A DNA stretch of 64,000 nt from Paguma larvata (GCA_030068075.1 JAINVK010000522.1:83827-147826); one strand, 5' to 3'. Counted from the first letter of the stretch, positions 44,722-57,686 are shown. Notes: generated from the letters alone by a model not told the origin. Numbers and translations: made by a program.

Positions 44722-46130
44722 AAGACTACAAAGAGGAATAGTTGAAACTATTATCATAGCTGGAGACTTCAATTCAAAAGTGGGCAGATCTAGCAATCAA
44801 AAAATTAGTAAAAATAAGTTGAATTCTTCATAGTACCAGTCAAATAAATATGAAAGACATCAATAGATTCCCACATTTATCAGCATCAGAATACTCATTC
44901 TTCTCACATAGAACATTTACCAAATAGACCATGTTTTGTGTCATATAGCACACCTTAAACATTAAAAAAATAGAAATCATACAATTTCTACTCTCAGACC
45001 AAAAGTGGAATTAATAGAAATCAAAAACAGAAGATAACTGGCAAAAGACATGGAATAGCCAACATGGTATTGAAGAAAAACAAAGTTGGAGAACTGACAT
45101 TACCTGACCTCAAGACTTACTACATAGCAACGATAATCAAGACAGAGTGGTATCGATGAAAGAATAGACAAATATATCAATGAAACAGAATAGAGATCAC
45201 AGAAATAATCCCATATAATCATAATCAACTAATGTTTGGCAAAGGAGCAAAGGCAATGTAATGGAATAAAGATTGTCTTTTCAACAAATGGTGCTGGAGC
45301 AATTGCACACTCACTTGCAAAAAAAAAATTAATAATAATAATCTAGACACAGATCTTACACCTTTACAAAAATTAACCCAAATAGATCACAGACCTAAAT
45401 GTAAAAAGCAAAATTATAAAAGTCCTAAAAGATTATATAGGAGAAAACCCAGATGACCCTAGGCATGCTGATGACTTTTTAAACACAGCCCCTACGGCAT
45501 GATACATGAAAAAATTTACAATCTGTTTGTTTTTTATTCTGTTGATTTTCCTTTTGCTGTGCAGAAGCTTTTCAGTTTAATTTAATGTATGCAGTAGTAT
45601 ATATACAAACACATACATAACTTATAGTCTTACTCACCTTTAAACAGGATGGAAATCTCATCACTTGAAACAAAATGGATGACCATAATGGACATTATAC
45701 TAAGTGAAATAAGCCAGACACAGAAGGACAAACATTACATGATACCAGTTGTATGAGAAATTAGAAATAGTGAAACTTGTGGTAATTGAGCAGAGTAATT
45801 ATTGTAGAGGGTTGAGGGGAAGGGGAGGTAACAAGGAATTAGTCAAAGGTATAAGTTTCAGTTTTGCAAGATGAATAAGTCTTAGAGATTACTGTACAAC
45901 CTAGTGGCTATAGTTAACAAGATCGTACTGCATACTTTAAAAAGTGTTAGGAGTGTAGATCTTATGTGAACTTTTTCTATCACAAAATAATAATAGTAAC
46001 TATAATAAATAAATAAAGAGGGCAGGAGGATTATTTGAGGGGATGGCTATGTTTATGGCATAGATCATAGTAATGATTTCATAGATGTATGCTTATTATT
46101 AGGTCAATCTCAATAAAGTGGTTTAAAAAA

Positions 46131-46175
46131 GGAAATCCATATGTGAGTATGTGCATATACCTTTACAAATATAAA

Positions 46176-46211
<36 letters not shown>

Positions 46212-48514
46212 AATGAATTCATAGACAAAAATGTTTTAGATCAATAGTTAATTACTATGAAAGAAAAAGGAACATTTTATCGAAAGATATAAATATCCTC
46301 AACCTCAATATAATCAATGTTTTTTTCTCATAATGTGTAGCCTAAAAATTTCAGAATTTTTGCAGTAAATTGACAAATCTATGTTTTGATCATAAAGACC
46401 AAATTTAATGTACAATTTTAAAAACTGAAATATCAAATAGATAAAAAATATGGCCTTTAGAAGATCTGGACAATTAACTAAACATTTCATTCTAATGAAT
46501 TTTTAGACTCTTCCTACTGGGTAATAAAAGTGAGAGACAAATTTCTCTTGTGGTTTTCTTGAATTGTACACAGTATTTGGGAAATAATAATATCACATAT
46601 TTTAGTGCGTACAGAAGTGAAATTTATTAAAGCATAAATTAAGTAATTACTCGTGACAGGGAATAAGCAAAATTGTTTACTGTTGTTCTTGAGCCAAGGA
46701 AATAAACCTACAGTGAAAGAAACTGCACACAGGAGGGATTATTATTATTTATTGTTATTTTTTTTTTTTTACTCCAGGTACATCATTTACAAAAATTTCA
46801 TGACTCTAGAACAAAGACGATTATGTTAAGTTTTTCTGCTTCACATGTGTGCATCATTCTGATCCAAAACTGGACCCAGAACTGATAAATTACTTGAAAT
46901 AAGTAACAAAGAAAGTGAAGCTTGGACAATATATTTCCATTTTATTAGAATATAACCCTTTAATTTATTTGCTGAAATATATAAAGACATATACACATAA
47001 TTAAGTTTATCCAACCACGTAGATTACCACTGATGGACTCTTCTCATTTTTTCAGCACTTGCATTTCTTAGTGTAAAATCCTAAGGAAATGTGGACTAAT
47101 GATTTCTATGATGTATTTTAATTTTTCTTTTTTTTCTAAGTTGGTTGATGTTTATTGTTTACTAAAATCAAATATATTACGAAAACGAGTTTTAAAAAAT
47201 CTCCAAGTCAGTTACCGAAAAGTATTAATTAATTATTGGTTCCCTAAAGTCATGTAAGTGTTAATTTTATTTGACCAAGTGTTTGATATCTTTAGGGAGT
47301 ATTTTATTGACTGAGGAGACTTTCCTAAATGTATCACAACTGTTTTATTTGGACATTTTCTCTAAAATTCAATTCTAAATCCATTTCCTTTCAACAGCTT
47401 GAAAAAAGGTGATCTCCAGTGAATGCAAGCAGATGTTTTCATTTAAAAAAACAACTGTCATGAAGTTGACAATTCTTTAATTCTAAAACTTATTCGCACT
47501 ACTTATAAAACATTTTAATTAATATTAAGTAAAAATGTAAAGTCACATAAGTTCTTCTGCCAAATTCTTAGTAATGGTTTTATCAGTTTTAAACTGCTCA
47601 AGTTTATAAAAAGCACCTTTTTTTTAATTGAGAAGCTATGTGGGCTGATGTGTATACATAAATATGTGGCTTAGCTCAGACACTTCTATTTAACTATTCA
47701 TCACTCCATTCTATATTCATACTGTGCCCCTACCATGGATAACTTTTCCTTTATGCCTATTTGGTCTGGAAGCAAACATTCTCCTTGTAAAAGTGTCTTT
47801 TGTTGCAGTACTATATAAGCTGTGCACTCAGCTGTGAGCTTAGTTATACTTTGTTCATCTGTAACTTCATATTGCCAGCAAAACTTATTACAAATCTTAT
47901 TTTAATGTAAAACAAAATAGATAAAATTTTCCTAATACTAAAAGTCAAGACATTGGAAACATGGCTCAGAAAACCAGCAATTATCTAGTATTAGTTAAAT
48001 ATTTGAACCTAATTAAATCATTTAATATTGGGGTCATATTATACCATCTTCAGAATGAGGGGATTGAACCTTATTTCCTATACAATAGCAAATTCGTATT
48101 ATTCCATGACAAGTGTGAAATTATGAAAATTTATTTTCGTTGTACTCTTTTTCTTTTTAAAAATAAACATTATAATTGTATTGATTGTTAATAATGTCTT
48201 CCTTTGTACCTTTATGCAAGTTGATTATCTTTTGAGATAAGTGAAGCTCTTTCAAATATTGCTATTGATGTCTTAAAATCGAAGCAATTTATTGAGTCAT
48301 TTTCTACTATAAAATACTGTTATAAGACTTTTGACGGATTTCTAATTTATATTCTTTAATTATCTTCATTCTTCAGTTTTCCATATTATCAAGACTGAAT
48401 ACTTGTACAACTGAATTAATGGACATCATATTTTAGTCTAACTCTTCTTTCAAATAAACTGACTCATAAAAAAAAAAAAAACAACAATGTGAAGGGATAT
48501 TTTTCTTCTTTTTA
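46131..48514. other. Unassigned AT-rich DNA
   Basis: No gene. Contains an AT microsatellite at 46180-46206 and a T run near 46759-46771. No recognised transposable element. Confidence 0.5.
46180..46206. repeat. (AT)n microsatellite
   Basis: About 13 AT units. Confidence 0.93.
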
Positions 48515-48537
48515 TTTTTTTTAAATTCTTATTTATT

Positions 48538-48575
<38 letters not shown>

Positions 48576-48737
48576 CACAAGTGGGGAGAGGCAGAGAGAG
48601 AGGGAAACACAGAATCTGAAGCAGGCTGCAGGCCCTGAGCTGTCAGTACAGAGCTCAACGCGGGTCTCAAACCTACCGTGAGATCATGACCTGAGCCAAA
48701 GTGGGACACTTAATCGACTGAGCCACCCAGGTGCCCC
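48515..48737 (-). mobile_element. CAN-type SINE, antisense
   Basis: T-rich start, GA tract at 48541-48567, GAAGCAGGCTGCAGGCCCTGAG, degenerate reverse B box (GGGTCTCAAACC) and the end GAGCCACCCAGGTGCCCC. No clear target-site duplication. Confidence 0.94.
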
Positions 48738-49130
48738 TGTTTTCTTGAATAACAAGCAAAATTATTTATTATAAAATGTACATAATTTTCCAGTCCCTTC
48801 TTTAATTTTCTCTTATATATATATGTATGTATGAAAAATTAAATATTCCTAGATAATTAAAGAGAAATAATTTTTAATCATGCTATGTTTCTATAAAATT
48901 AATCGCCAAAACCAAGTCTAGTAATAAGTTGACTTACATTTTATATAGATATTTAGATAATGATACAGATAGATGAACCTAAGATAGAAATACACACTCA
49001 CATATACTTTGTAGATACAGGCATATATAGCATGTACTTGTAAGCAGTAGGTATGAAATAATGGAGAATTCCATTGGTAGGGAAAAAGAGGCACTTCTTT
49101 TCCTAATACTCTAGAACAGTTTGAATTAAG

Positions 49131-49165
<35 letters not shown>

Positions 49166-52100
49166 AATGGGAACCAGTGCAGCTTACTAGGGAGAAAACA
49201 TCTCATCTTGAAGGAGGTCTTTGAATGGTCTAAGGAGACACCTTGGAACTAAAGCATCATCCACATACCTGGCAGTTTGTTGTTGAGATCTACAGTCTTT
49301 GTCACCCAAGTATGCTAGATGAGAAACTGACATTTACCACGGAGCATCAAAAAAGAATAGTATGTGAATCCATGAATAATAACTCCCTAGAGGTCCTCAA
49401 ACATTATCCAGAAATAATTTGAAGAGGCTGAAGGGCAAGCTTTGTCCCTCAAGGTGAATTTAATAAATATTTTAGCGCTATTTTGACATCATTATTACAT
49501 AAAGATGGGTATGGTCTAGGGAAACACAACGTAATATAATACAAGTTAATGGATTTTTTCACATGGCTAATAGTGCATAATAATGTGATTTCAAATTATG
49601 CTTCTAATTATGATCTAACGAATTTAACTAGTAAATTATGGTGATTTGTAAATATTTGTATTTTCATAAGTATTAATTATGAATAATAGATTAAGGTGGC
49701 AGAAACAGATTTTATTTTACACCAGCTGCTCAGAATACTAAGGGAAGGGAACTATGGGAACAAATCAGATTTCCCAAAAGTATACAAATAATGAATCTTT
49801 TTGTTAAGAATGTCAAGTTTAATTTAACATTGCTGTTTCAGTGTACTACTCTTCAATGTGTATTTATTTGGGGCCTCGTGCCAGGTACCTGGATCAACTC
49901 CAGTGCCTACTGAGCTAAAATCTGGCTCGTCTAAGGAATGATTCCAATGTATTCATATTTGACACACAACATAAACATCCTTCTGAATAGTTAAACTGTT
50001 GAGAGCTCTTTGAATGATGAACTTTGGTTCAATTTCTAAGAAATAATCATGCACTTTATTTGGGGCCTATTATACTATTTCAAGTTTCTCCTTCCTCTTC
50101 ACTGAACCTCCTTCCTCTTTATTGAACATATTTTTATTCACTCTATAGAAATGACAAACAATGTTTGAAACACCTGGAGGTGTACTACCTGATAAAGTAC
50201 CTCGTGTCATCAAAAATTGATTTATTTCTTTTGTATATATTTGGCACTACTTTTCCCATACAATTAAAGGAGAAAAGTTTTTTGCATTTAATAGAAGAAA
50301 ATATCATGAACATAAACCAATTAATAAATTGAAGCAATTCCTCAGAATAGCTGGGGGAAATTATAGATCTTGTATGCTATTGCAATATAAATGCAAATAA
50401 ATAATGAGGAACAATAATCCAAAGTTATAGATACTGAAACTCTTTTAACATTAAAACATTCATAACATTCAACCCAGTTCTAAAACTTGTGTATCTTAAA
50501 ATTCCTAGAGACTGTTTTGAAAAAGCAATAACGGGACTTGTTACAGGATATAATATTTAAAATTATGCATTGATCTATATATGATGTAATAATAACCCTC
50601 TCACAAAACAAACAAGTCTTCTCTCCAACCCCAAAATCTGGATTCATTCTGTTCCAGTCCATCTAAGCAATATATATTGGAAGAAATATTTAGCGTTTTA
50701 AAAATATTTTTTCCCCTCTATTTTGACAATGTCTCATTGTTTTCATGACTCTCGATTCTGGCTCAGTATAATCATAGAGATTTTGATATTTACAAACAAA
50801 GTTGACTCCAGGTTACTCCAAAACCTTCACACAATATGAAAAATGCCAGTATACTGTTTCTGGGAAAGACATTGAAATCCAGTGTAATATTTGAGCAGCA
50901 AGATGTTATTCACCCAGCTTCCTTTCAGAATGTAAAAGAAGCAGAGATGTAGAGAGATGATTCTTTGGCTTACAATGTATGCCATAATCATTATACCTAC
51001 CACTCAAAATATTAGAATTCTTAAACCTTAACAATCATACATTGAGCTTTACAAATTAGGACATACATTATAAATAATGATCTTTGTAGCGTGATATAGT
51101 ATATAAAGAGTAACCACTCAATGTCAAATATCTCCTTGATTTGATCGAAGTTGTACGAAAAGTGAGGTCATTTTATTAAAAATCCATACAAATGATTTCT
51201 TAGTTCAGTTTTAGTAAATGACATATAGACTAGAAACTACAATAGCAGTGGATGCTAAGGGACAGAAAAGGTGTGCATAAAAAATAGAATAAACAATAAA
51301 ATCATTAAAGGTAAAGTATTGAAAACATGTTTTTACTTCTTTTACGATTTGCACTAGACTGACCTACATTCAAATAATAGATATTATTGACAAGTGTGTA
51401 TATAAAAATGGATATATACTTTACAGCATATTCTTACAAAAATATCGAATCAACTATTTTAAGCCGCAGTATTATAAGAAAATAATAGTTCAGTATTTTG
51501 CCTGGCAAAAATATGTTATGATAAACACTTATGCATTTGATGCCCTGGATTCTGAAATGACTTTTATTTCCTGCTGTGAAACTGAGAAAATGTGGTTGAT
51601 AATATCAGGTTTAAGGCTCACATTTTATATTGATTTGTCAGAATGAGAAGCGGTACCTACAGGCATGGGAAACCATGCTGCTCTGCCCTTCTGGCTTCAA
51701 ATAAGCCTCAGGATGAGGAGTAAATAGCAATAAGAAAAAGCAAAAGATTCAAGGATTATTATATGAGGCATTTACTAGATCTTCTTTAGTCTAGACACAT
51801 GACTGTCTTTGGAATATTTAAGAATAAAGAGTATGTAAATGAATTTGAATTTACTGAATATATTTTTCAGCATTAGATATTCTGATACTAGTAATGAAAG
51901 TCTACAACAAATAAAACCTTTCTCCCTGCTATGCCTCATGCCTTGAGAAATGTAATTTCCTGAATAAGTAATCTTAATCCAATGAAGATTTAATTTGGTC
52001 TTTTTACTTTACAAATATAATTCACATACTCAATAAAATGTTGCTTGGTTTAAATAGCAAGGGATATATCAAAGACATATTATAATGTCTTAAATAAGTC

Positions 52101-53314
52101 TACTTTCTTGATGCTGCATTATGAAGCATTTTTCAAGTCATAAAGCTAATCTGTGTACCCCCATAACTGCAGAAACACAAAAATTATGGATTCTTCAGTG
52201 GTTATTTCATTAGTATAATGACCTCAATAAATCAACAGCATGCCTCCAGATATCCTCCTCCCTCCAAGAAACACTTCCATTTACATCATAAAAGTCATTT
52301 CTCCTAATTTTTGTGAAACTATTATGTTTCACATATTCTCACAAATAAAGTTTGTCTCTGGAGTTCATCACCATGATTATCAGGGGGGGATATTTAAACA
52401 GCGACAGCAAATCATGGATGGAAAAGACAAAATTATTGAGTAAGGATGTCTGATGTGATAGATTGGTACTTCCAAACCAGTTTTCTCTGATCTTTAGTGA
52501 AAGGACAGGAAAGGGGACTACAAAATGAAAATTTTATAATTCACTACACCTTGACAGAACCAGCTGCTAAGTATAATGTGGTCAGGCAGAGAGACTGTAC
52601 CTGATAATATATTTGAAGTGAAACATTTTCAGAGGTTAGGACAGAATTGTACCCTAGGTTGAATATCTTGAATTGAAAATGTTATATTCTAAATCTTCCA
52701 TAAGTGAATATGGGAAATGTCGTAAATATTTTTTATAAAAATATTTTATTTTTATAATGTCTCGATTAATAAGGCTTTTAATTTGGACTTTTTGAAGAAC
52801 ATTCTATTTTTAAAACAAAACAGTACTAATTATTTTTTGCCAATATATAGGGAAATAAACTGTTAATCTTTAACCCTCATTTGTGACTGTATTATCACAA
52901 ATACAAAATGAAAGCAACTAGCCAAACTTGCTCTAAATAATGTCAATAGACTGTAAATTGCGATAAATTTGCCTCTGAACCAGTAAGGTACTTGAATATC
53001 TGCATTTAACTCAGTTCTACTTCAAGATATTGAGTACTGATTACGTGAGGGGTAAAAAAAGCAAAACACAGCAAAGCAAGCAAATGAAAAAACAAAACAA
53101 AAAACTCTTCTCCCTCTTCTCCCTGGTGATGAGGTTATTTGTTACAGAAATCAACTAGAAAAAAGAACTGTAAATCTTAGCTAAATCTCCGAAGTTGATG
53201 TGCTAAAGAATTCTCATTCTTAGTGAAAGGCTTACATACCCCATTCCCAGCTTTGCTTTGTTCACACACAAAGGCCAAGTCACGGTTCAAAATTTTTAGA
53301 TGTCATCTGTTCAG
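48738..53314. other. Long unassigned stretch, no gene seen
   Basis: At about 4.6 kb this is the longest stretch without a repeat that I can name. It holds a 34-base A tract and ordinary AT-rich DNA. No splice-flanked open frame or RNA gene was found. Patches of higher complexity lie at 49165-49460, 51540-51720 and 52140-52480. Confidence 0.5.
49131..49164. repeat. Poly-A tract, 34 bases
   Basis: Thirty-four uninterrupted A residues. No SINE, L1 or processed-gene body is recognised upstream. Confidence 0.95.
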
Positions 53315-53323
53315 CAAGACTAT

Positions 53324-53576
53324 GTTTTTTTTAAAGTTTTTAAATGTTTTTATTTAAATGTTAAATGTTTTTATTTTTATTTTTGAGAGAGAGAAAGAGA
53401 GAGAGACAGAGTGTGAGCGTGGGAGGGGCGGAGAGAAAGGGAGACACAGAATCCAAAGCAAGCTCCAGGCTCTGAGCTGTAAGCACAGAGTCCGATGAGG
53501 GTCTCAAACTCAAGGACTGCAGGATGGTAACCTGAGCAGAAGTTGAAAGTTTAACCAACTGAGCCACCAGGAGACC
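53324..53576 (-). mobile_element. CAN-type SINE, antisense, with TSD
   Basis: A long T-rich tail with repeated AAATGTTTTTATTT, then GAGACAGAGTGTGAGCGTGG, AAGCAAGCTCCAGGCTCTGAG, a degenerate reverse B box (GGGTCTCAAACTC) and the end GAGCCACCAGGAGACC. CAAGACTAT (53315-53323) and CAAGGCTAT (53577-53585) are a likely target-site duplication. Confidence 0.94.
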
Positions 53577-53854
53577 CAAGGCTATTATTAATCAGAGACA
53601 CTTAGCCAGTCTTAGTGTCTGTCTCTGTGGTCAGAAAAATGTATGTGCCGCAAATGCCATGTAGAATTTAGGGTGGTCACTGGGGATTTGCCTGATAGCA
53701 CACTGTGAACTCCTTCAGGTGGTAGACTTATCTTTTCTCTCTAGAATCTGATAGCTTAGCCCATTGGTTTTCACTAAATGTTCATTAAACAAAGGAGTTG
53801 CTATTCTCTCCAGGTGTTGTATCAGGCAAGTTCATTGTTTTCCTTTTGTTATTG

Positions 53855-54063
53855 TTTTTAATGTTTACTCACTTATCTTAGAGAGAGAGAGCATGAGTGG
53901 GGAGAGGGGAGGGTGCAGAGAGAGAGGAAGAGAGAGAATCCCAAGCAGGCTACATGCTGTCAGCACAGAGCCTGAAGCGGGGCTCAATCTCATGACCCTA
54001 GGATCATGGCCTGAGCCAAAATCAAGAGTTCATCACCCAACCTACTGAGCCACTCAGGCACAC
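53855..54063 (-). mobile_element. CAN-type SINE, antisense
   Basis: TTTTTAATGTTTACTCACTTA, GA tract, CCCAAGCAGGCTACATGCTG, reverse B-box remnant GGGGCTCAATCTC and the end GAGCCACTCAGGCACACC. Confidence 0.92.
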
Positions 54064-54128
54064 CTCTTTTTCTTTTTTTCATTTGAGTTGAAAAATTAAG
54101 TTCATAATTCTTATCTTAAAATATGATC

Positions 54129-54315
54129 ACTGGGGTTCAGGTCATGAATTCACAGTTCAGGGATTCAAACCCCAGGTCAAGTTCTTCACTGAAAGCACAG
54201 AATGTGCTTAGAATTCTCTTTCTCCCTTTCCTTCTGCCCCTTCCCCATTCACATGCGTGTGCTCTCTGCTTCTCTCTCTCTGTCTCAAAATAAATAAAAC
54301 TAAAAAAAAAAAAAG
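54129..54315 (+). mobile_element. CAN-type SINE, 5'-truncated, with TSD
   Basis: Begins at GGTTCAGGTCATGAATTCAC, so the first 50 or so bases with the A box are absent. B-box remnant GGATTCAAACCCC, the linker, the C/T tract and an A-rich tail are present. AAATATGATC flanks both sides (54119-54128 and 54316-54325), so the copy was already short when it inserted. Confidence 0.93.
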
Positions 54316-54325
54316 AAATATGATC

Positions 54326-55233
54326 CTTTTTTATATTTAAAGCTAATTTTAAATTGATGATGTTTTATATTCAAAGCTTTCTGAAGACATCTAAGAAAGT
54401 AAAAGTGATTTCTTTAGTTTCACATTCTACTATTAACAACTACTTTTGTGAATAATCCTCTAAAAGAAACATTTTTCATAGGTATATGTTCTATAACATG
54501 CTTTATTTTTGAAAAATCTATCTCAAAAATACATGGCACCCTAAATATTCTACAGTTAAGAGATTATAATATTATACAGACAGTTAAGAGTTTGATTACT
54601 TTGTTCAGCCATGCATTTACCAAGCTAATCTAGACTCTGAATCATTTGCTTCTTATAATTCCTATTAACATATTTGGAGTCTTCACATTTTGTAAACCAT
54701 AATCTGAAAAATGTTGCATTACTTAAATCCGATCATATCAAATTTTTTATTATTATCTGTTAAAGTTAGCTATAAAGTTATAGAAACAGTTCGGGAATAA
54801 CAATATCTTGAAAAGAATCATCCCATTGGGAGAGAATGGAGCAAACAGAAGGAAAGTAAGTCTTCTAACAGACAAGTAAAGTTCAACAAAATATGTACAT
54901 TTTCCAATTGAAAGAAAGCATCACTGAGTAATAGCACAATTATTTAAAATATATTTATAAGAAAATACATCACTGGACATCAAAATAATGAAATAAAAGA
55001 AATTTCTGCAAACTTCTGGTAAGAAAAATATAATCGTAACAAATATTTTCACATGAAGAGTAAAAATTCAGGAAGTTATCAATCTTGCCAGTGACAGTGA
55101 AAACTATGAGATATTGAACCACAAAATGCTGAAGTAAACATTTTCCCACATAAAATTTTACACCCAGTCTTACTATCAGTTCAGTGTGAGAGGAAAATAA
55201 ATACACTTTCATAAATCTTGAACTTTACCAACC
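54326..55233. other. Unassigned DNA
   Basis: No gene or recognised repeat. Confidence 0.5.
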
Positions 55234-55603
55234 TGTCTTGGTTTGCTCAGTTTCCATAACAAAATACCATAAGACCGGTTGGCTTAAACAGTGGAAATTT
55301 ATTTCTTGAAGTTCTGGAAGATCTCACAGGTCTTAGACGTTCAAGATCATTGTGAACAGAGTCAGTGTCTTGTAAGAGTTCTCTGGATTGTAGATGGCCA
55401 CCTCCTTGCTGCATTCTCACATGGCCTATCATCTGGTCTTTTTTATAAGGCCACTAATTTCATTAGGAGAGTCCTCACTTTCATAACCCAGTCCAATGTT
55501 AATTATCTCCTAACGGTTCCCATCTGTAAATATCTTCATAGTGTGGTTTTGGGCATCAACATATGAATCAGAAGGGGATTACAAGCATTGAGTCCATAGC
55601 ACA
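55234..55603 (-). mobile_element. Solo MLT1-type LTR (MaLR), antisense
   Basis: A 370-base element bounded by TGTCTTGG and CATAGCACA. Landmarks in order are CCATAACAAAATACCATAAG, GGCTTAAACAGTGGAAATTT, GTAGATGGCCACCTCC, TCTCACATGGCC and GGGCATCAACATATGAATC. Length and order fit a full-length MLT1 LTR. Confidence 0.87.
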
Positions 55604-56041
55604 CCTCTCCTTTATTTTCATTGAATTATCAAAAAATGCACTGTAACAAAATGAGGACCTTCAAACATTAACGTTATCTTTCCCACATATCTGTTAACTT
55701 CAGTCGCTACTAGACAATTGATTCTGTTTGATATCTTACTGTGTTCTAGACTTAATTTATTTATTCCTAGAAAGCACTTCAAAATGCCTGCTATTGTAGA
55801 ATAATTGGCTTTATGTTGTTTAGGAAGTGTCAGTCTCCCTGTTAAACATTTGTTCATTTATTAATTTTTCACTGTGTAAACATTCAATTTTCTTGGCTTC
55901 TATATGCTGTGAGTGGTACACACCTACATGTCTTCACAGTATAAAAATTCATCACTAAAAATAAAGAAGGTATGATTTTATTTCCTTTGCTATTATCCAG
56001 TATGCTCCCATTAAGGAAAAAGCATAATTGTTTTAATAAAT
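55604..56041. other. Unassigned DNA
   Basis: No gene or recognised repeat. Confidence 0.5.
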
Positions 56042-56221
56042 GGGTGCCTGGGTGACCCAGTTAGTGAAGCATCCAACTCTTGATTTCAGCTCAGGTCATG
56101 ACCTCATATATTGTGGATGGCGCCCCACATCAGGCTTTGCCCTGACAGCATAGATCCTCCTTGTAATTCTCTCTCTCTCTTCCCTCTTTGCCTCTGCCCC
56201 TGCTCATGCATCCTCTCTCTC

Positions 56222-56260
<39 letters not shown>

Positions 56261-56300
56261 TCTCTCTCAAAATAAATAAACATTTAAAAATAAATAAATG
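56042..56300 (+). mobile_element. CAN-type SINE, sense, with long CT tract
   Basis: Head GGGTGCCTGGGTGACCCAG, CTCTTGATTTCAGCTCAGG, a damaged B box (GGATGGCGCCCC), GACAGCATAGATCC, a CT tract of about 50 bases with TGTC breaks and a tail of AATAAATAAACATTT. Confidence 0.93.
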
Positions 56301-56864
56301 AATGGATCAATATACCTTACATTTTATTATTAGATGAATTTCAGACTATGGAAGGTAATACTTATCTGAAAATGGGTATATGAAAAGAGAATTGCGAGTC
56401 CTTACAACTCTGTTATTTAAATATTTTGTTTTCTTTTATCTTTATCCTGCACTTTCAGCTATGTTTTGTCGATAACATTTTATGTGGATATGTGTATGCA
56501 CATGTGATAAGCAAAGGAGAGTAATCTAAATAAGGAAACAATAAGAAAGTGGAGTGGAAAGGGTGTAAGAAGCAGACCAAGAAATGTCTTTTTCTATAAA
56601 GGTGCAAGACTAAAATGTTTTTGTGGGTCTGATCATAGAATTCTAGATAGACAATTCATTATGCTTTATTTATTCACTCTTTATACAAGTCCTAAATATG
56701 GCATGAAGTTTGTACATGTCTATGGAGCGCATAGTATAGCCCTTTCTATTCTGCTCTCTGCTTAAAGAATACTGTAATAGCATGTTAAATAGATGTTTGC
56801 ATTTAAATCAGTATAGTTTCTTACTCTGAATAAGGAAATTTGTTAAGCATACAAGACTATTACA
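56301..56864. other. Unassigned DNA
   Basis: No gene or recognised repeat. Confidence 0.5.
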
Positions 56865-57040
56865 TTGGTTTAAAACCCAGCTATACCACTCACTAGCTGT
56901 GTTGTAGAGGTCAAATTATTTAAACTCCATAAGCCATGGTAACCTTACCTGTATAAAGTGATAATGGTAGCACTTTCTTAGTTGGGAGAGATGCAAAGCA
57001 ATTTATATCAGTGCCTAAAACGTAGTCATTCAAAAGTGAT
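56865..57040 (+). mobile_element. MIR SINE
   Basis: ACCCAGCTATACCACTCACTAG, AGCTGTGTTGTAGAGGTC, TTACCTGTATAAAGTGATAATG and CAGTGCCTAAAACGTAGTC follow the MIR consensus through core and 3' half in sense orientation. Confidence 0.8.
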
Positions 57041-57422
57041 TTATTTCAAAAATAATGTGTGTAATAACCATAATATTGTTTATATAAATAAGGTGTAGTA
57101 CAATAAATAATCAATACTTATTAAAATAATTTAGAACTTGTAAATCGTTATATAATTTTGTTATTTACAACAATGAATTTATATGAAGATGGCAATCATA
57201 TTTATGTTTCTGGGATTTTTATAAGCAAATGAAAAATAACTTTATTTTCCTTTCTTCTTAATGGAGTGATGGACCATACATATCCTTACGTTGTTTTGTA
57301 TAATCATGTTATTTTTATTATCAATATAAAATACAAGATTTTCATTTGTGTTCTGAAAGGATGGTATCAGGTTTAAGCTGAAAGTATTCTAAAGGCTGTT
57401 GGGTTACATGGTACCTGACATT
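57041..57422. other. Unassigned AT-rich DNA
   Basis: No gene or recognised repeat. Confidence 0.5.
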
Positions 57423-57432
57423 TAAAACATAT

Positions 57433-57642
57433 ATACTTTTTTTTATTTTTATTTTTGAGAGACATAGAGACAGAGCGTGAGCAAAGGAAGGGCAGAGAGA
57501 GAGGGAGATACAGAATCCAAAGCAGGCTCCAGGCACCGAGCCGTCAGCACAGAGCCCGACACGGGGCTGGAACTCACAGACCGTGAGATCATGACCTGAG
57601 CCAAAGTCGGCCGCCTAACCGACTGAGCCACCTAGGCGCCCC
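57433..57642 (-). mobile_element. CAN-type SINE, antisense, near intact, with TSD
   Basis: TATTTTTATTTTTGAGAGAC, CAAAGCAGGCTCCAGGCACCG, reverse B box GGGGCTGGAACTC, GACCGTGAGATCATGACC and the end GAGCCACCTAGGCGCCCC. TAAAACATAT occurs at 57423-57432 and 57643-57652. Confidence 0.96.
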
Positions 57643-57686
57643 TAAAACATATTTTTATAAGTAAAACCAGATGGACAACTGACTTT

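Larger units (their letters stand above)
42340..46130 (+). mobile_element. Long old L1M, sense, rearranged
   Basis: The ORF1 side reads ATCAGATTTAGAAATG and TCAGACAAACAAGAATTGAGG (43120). The endonuclease region follows (GTGCATGCACCTAACAACAC at 44421, GGAGACTTCAATTC at 44762). Sequence then jumps near 45040-45075 to the C-terminal part of ORF2 (ACTTACTACATAGCAACG, CAACAAATGGTGCTGG), skipping most of the reverse transcriptase. A 70-base piece (about 45525-45598) is inverted. The 3' UTR ends near CAATAAAGTGGTTTAAAAAA (46110-46130). Two SINEs interrupt it. Confidence 0.85.

Noticed and set aside
49131..49164. Poly-A as proof of a processed pseudogene
   Set aside because: No transcript-like body or flanking duplication was found upstream.
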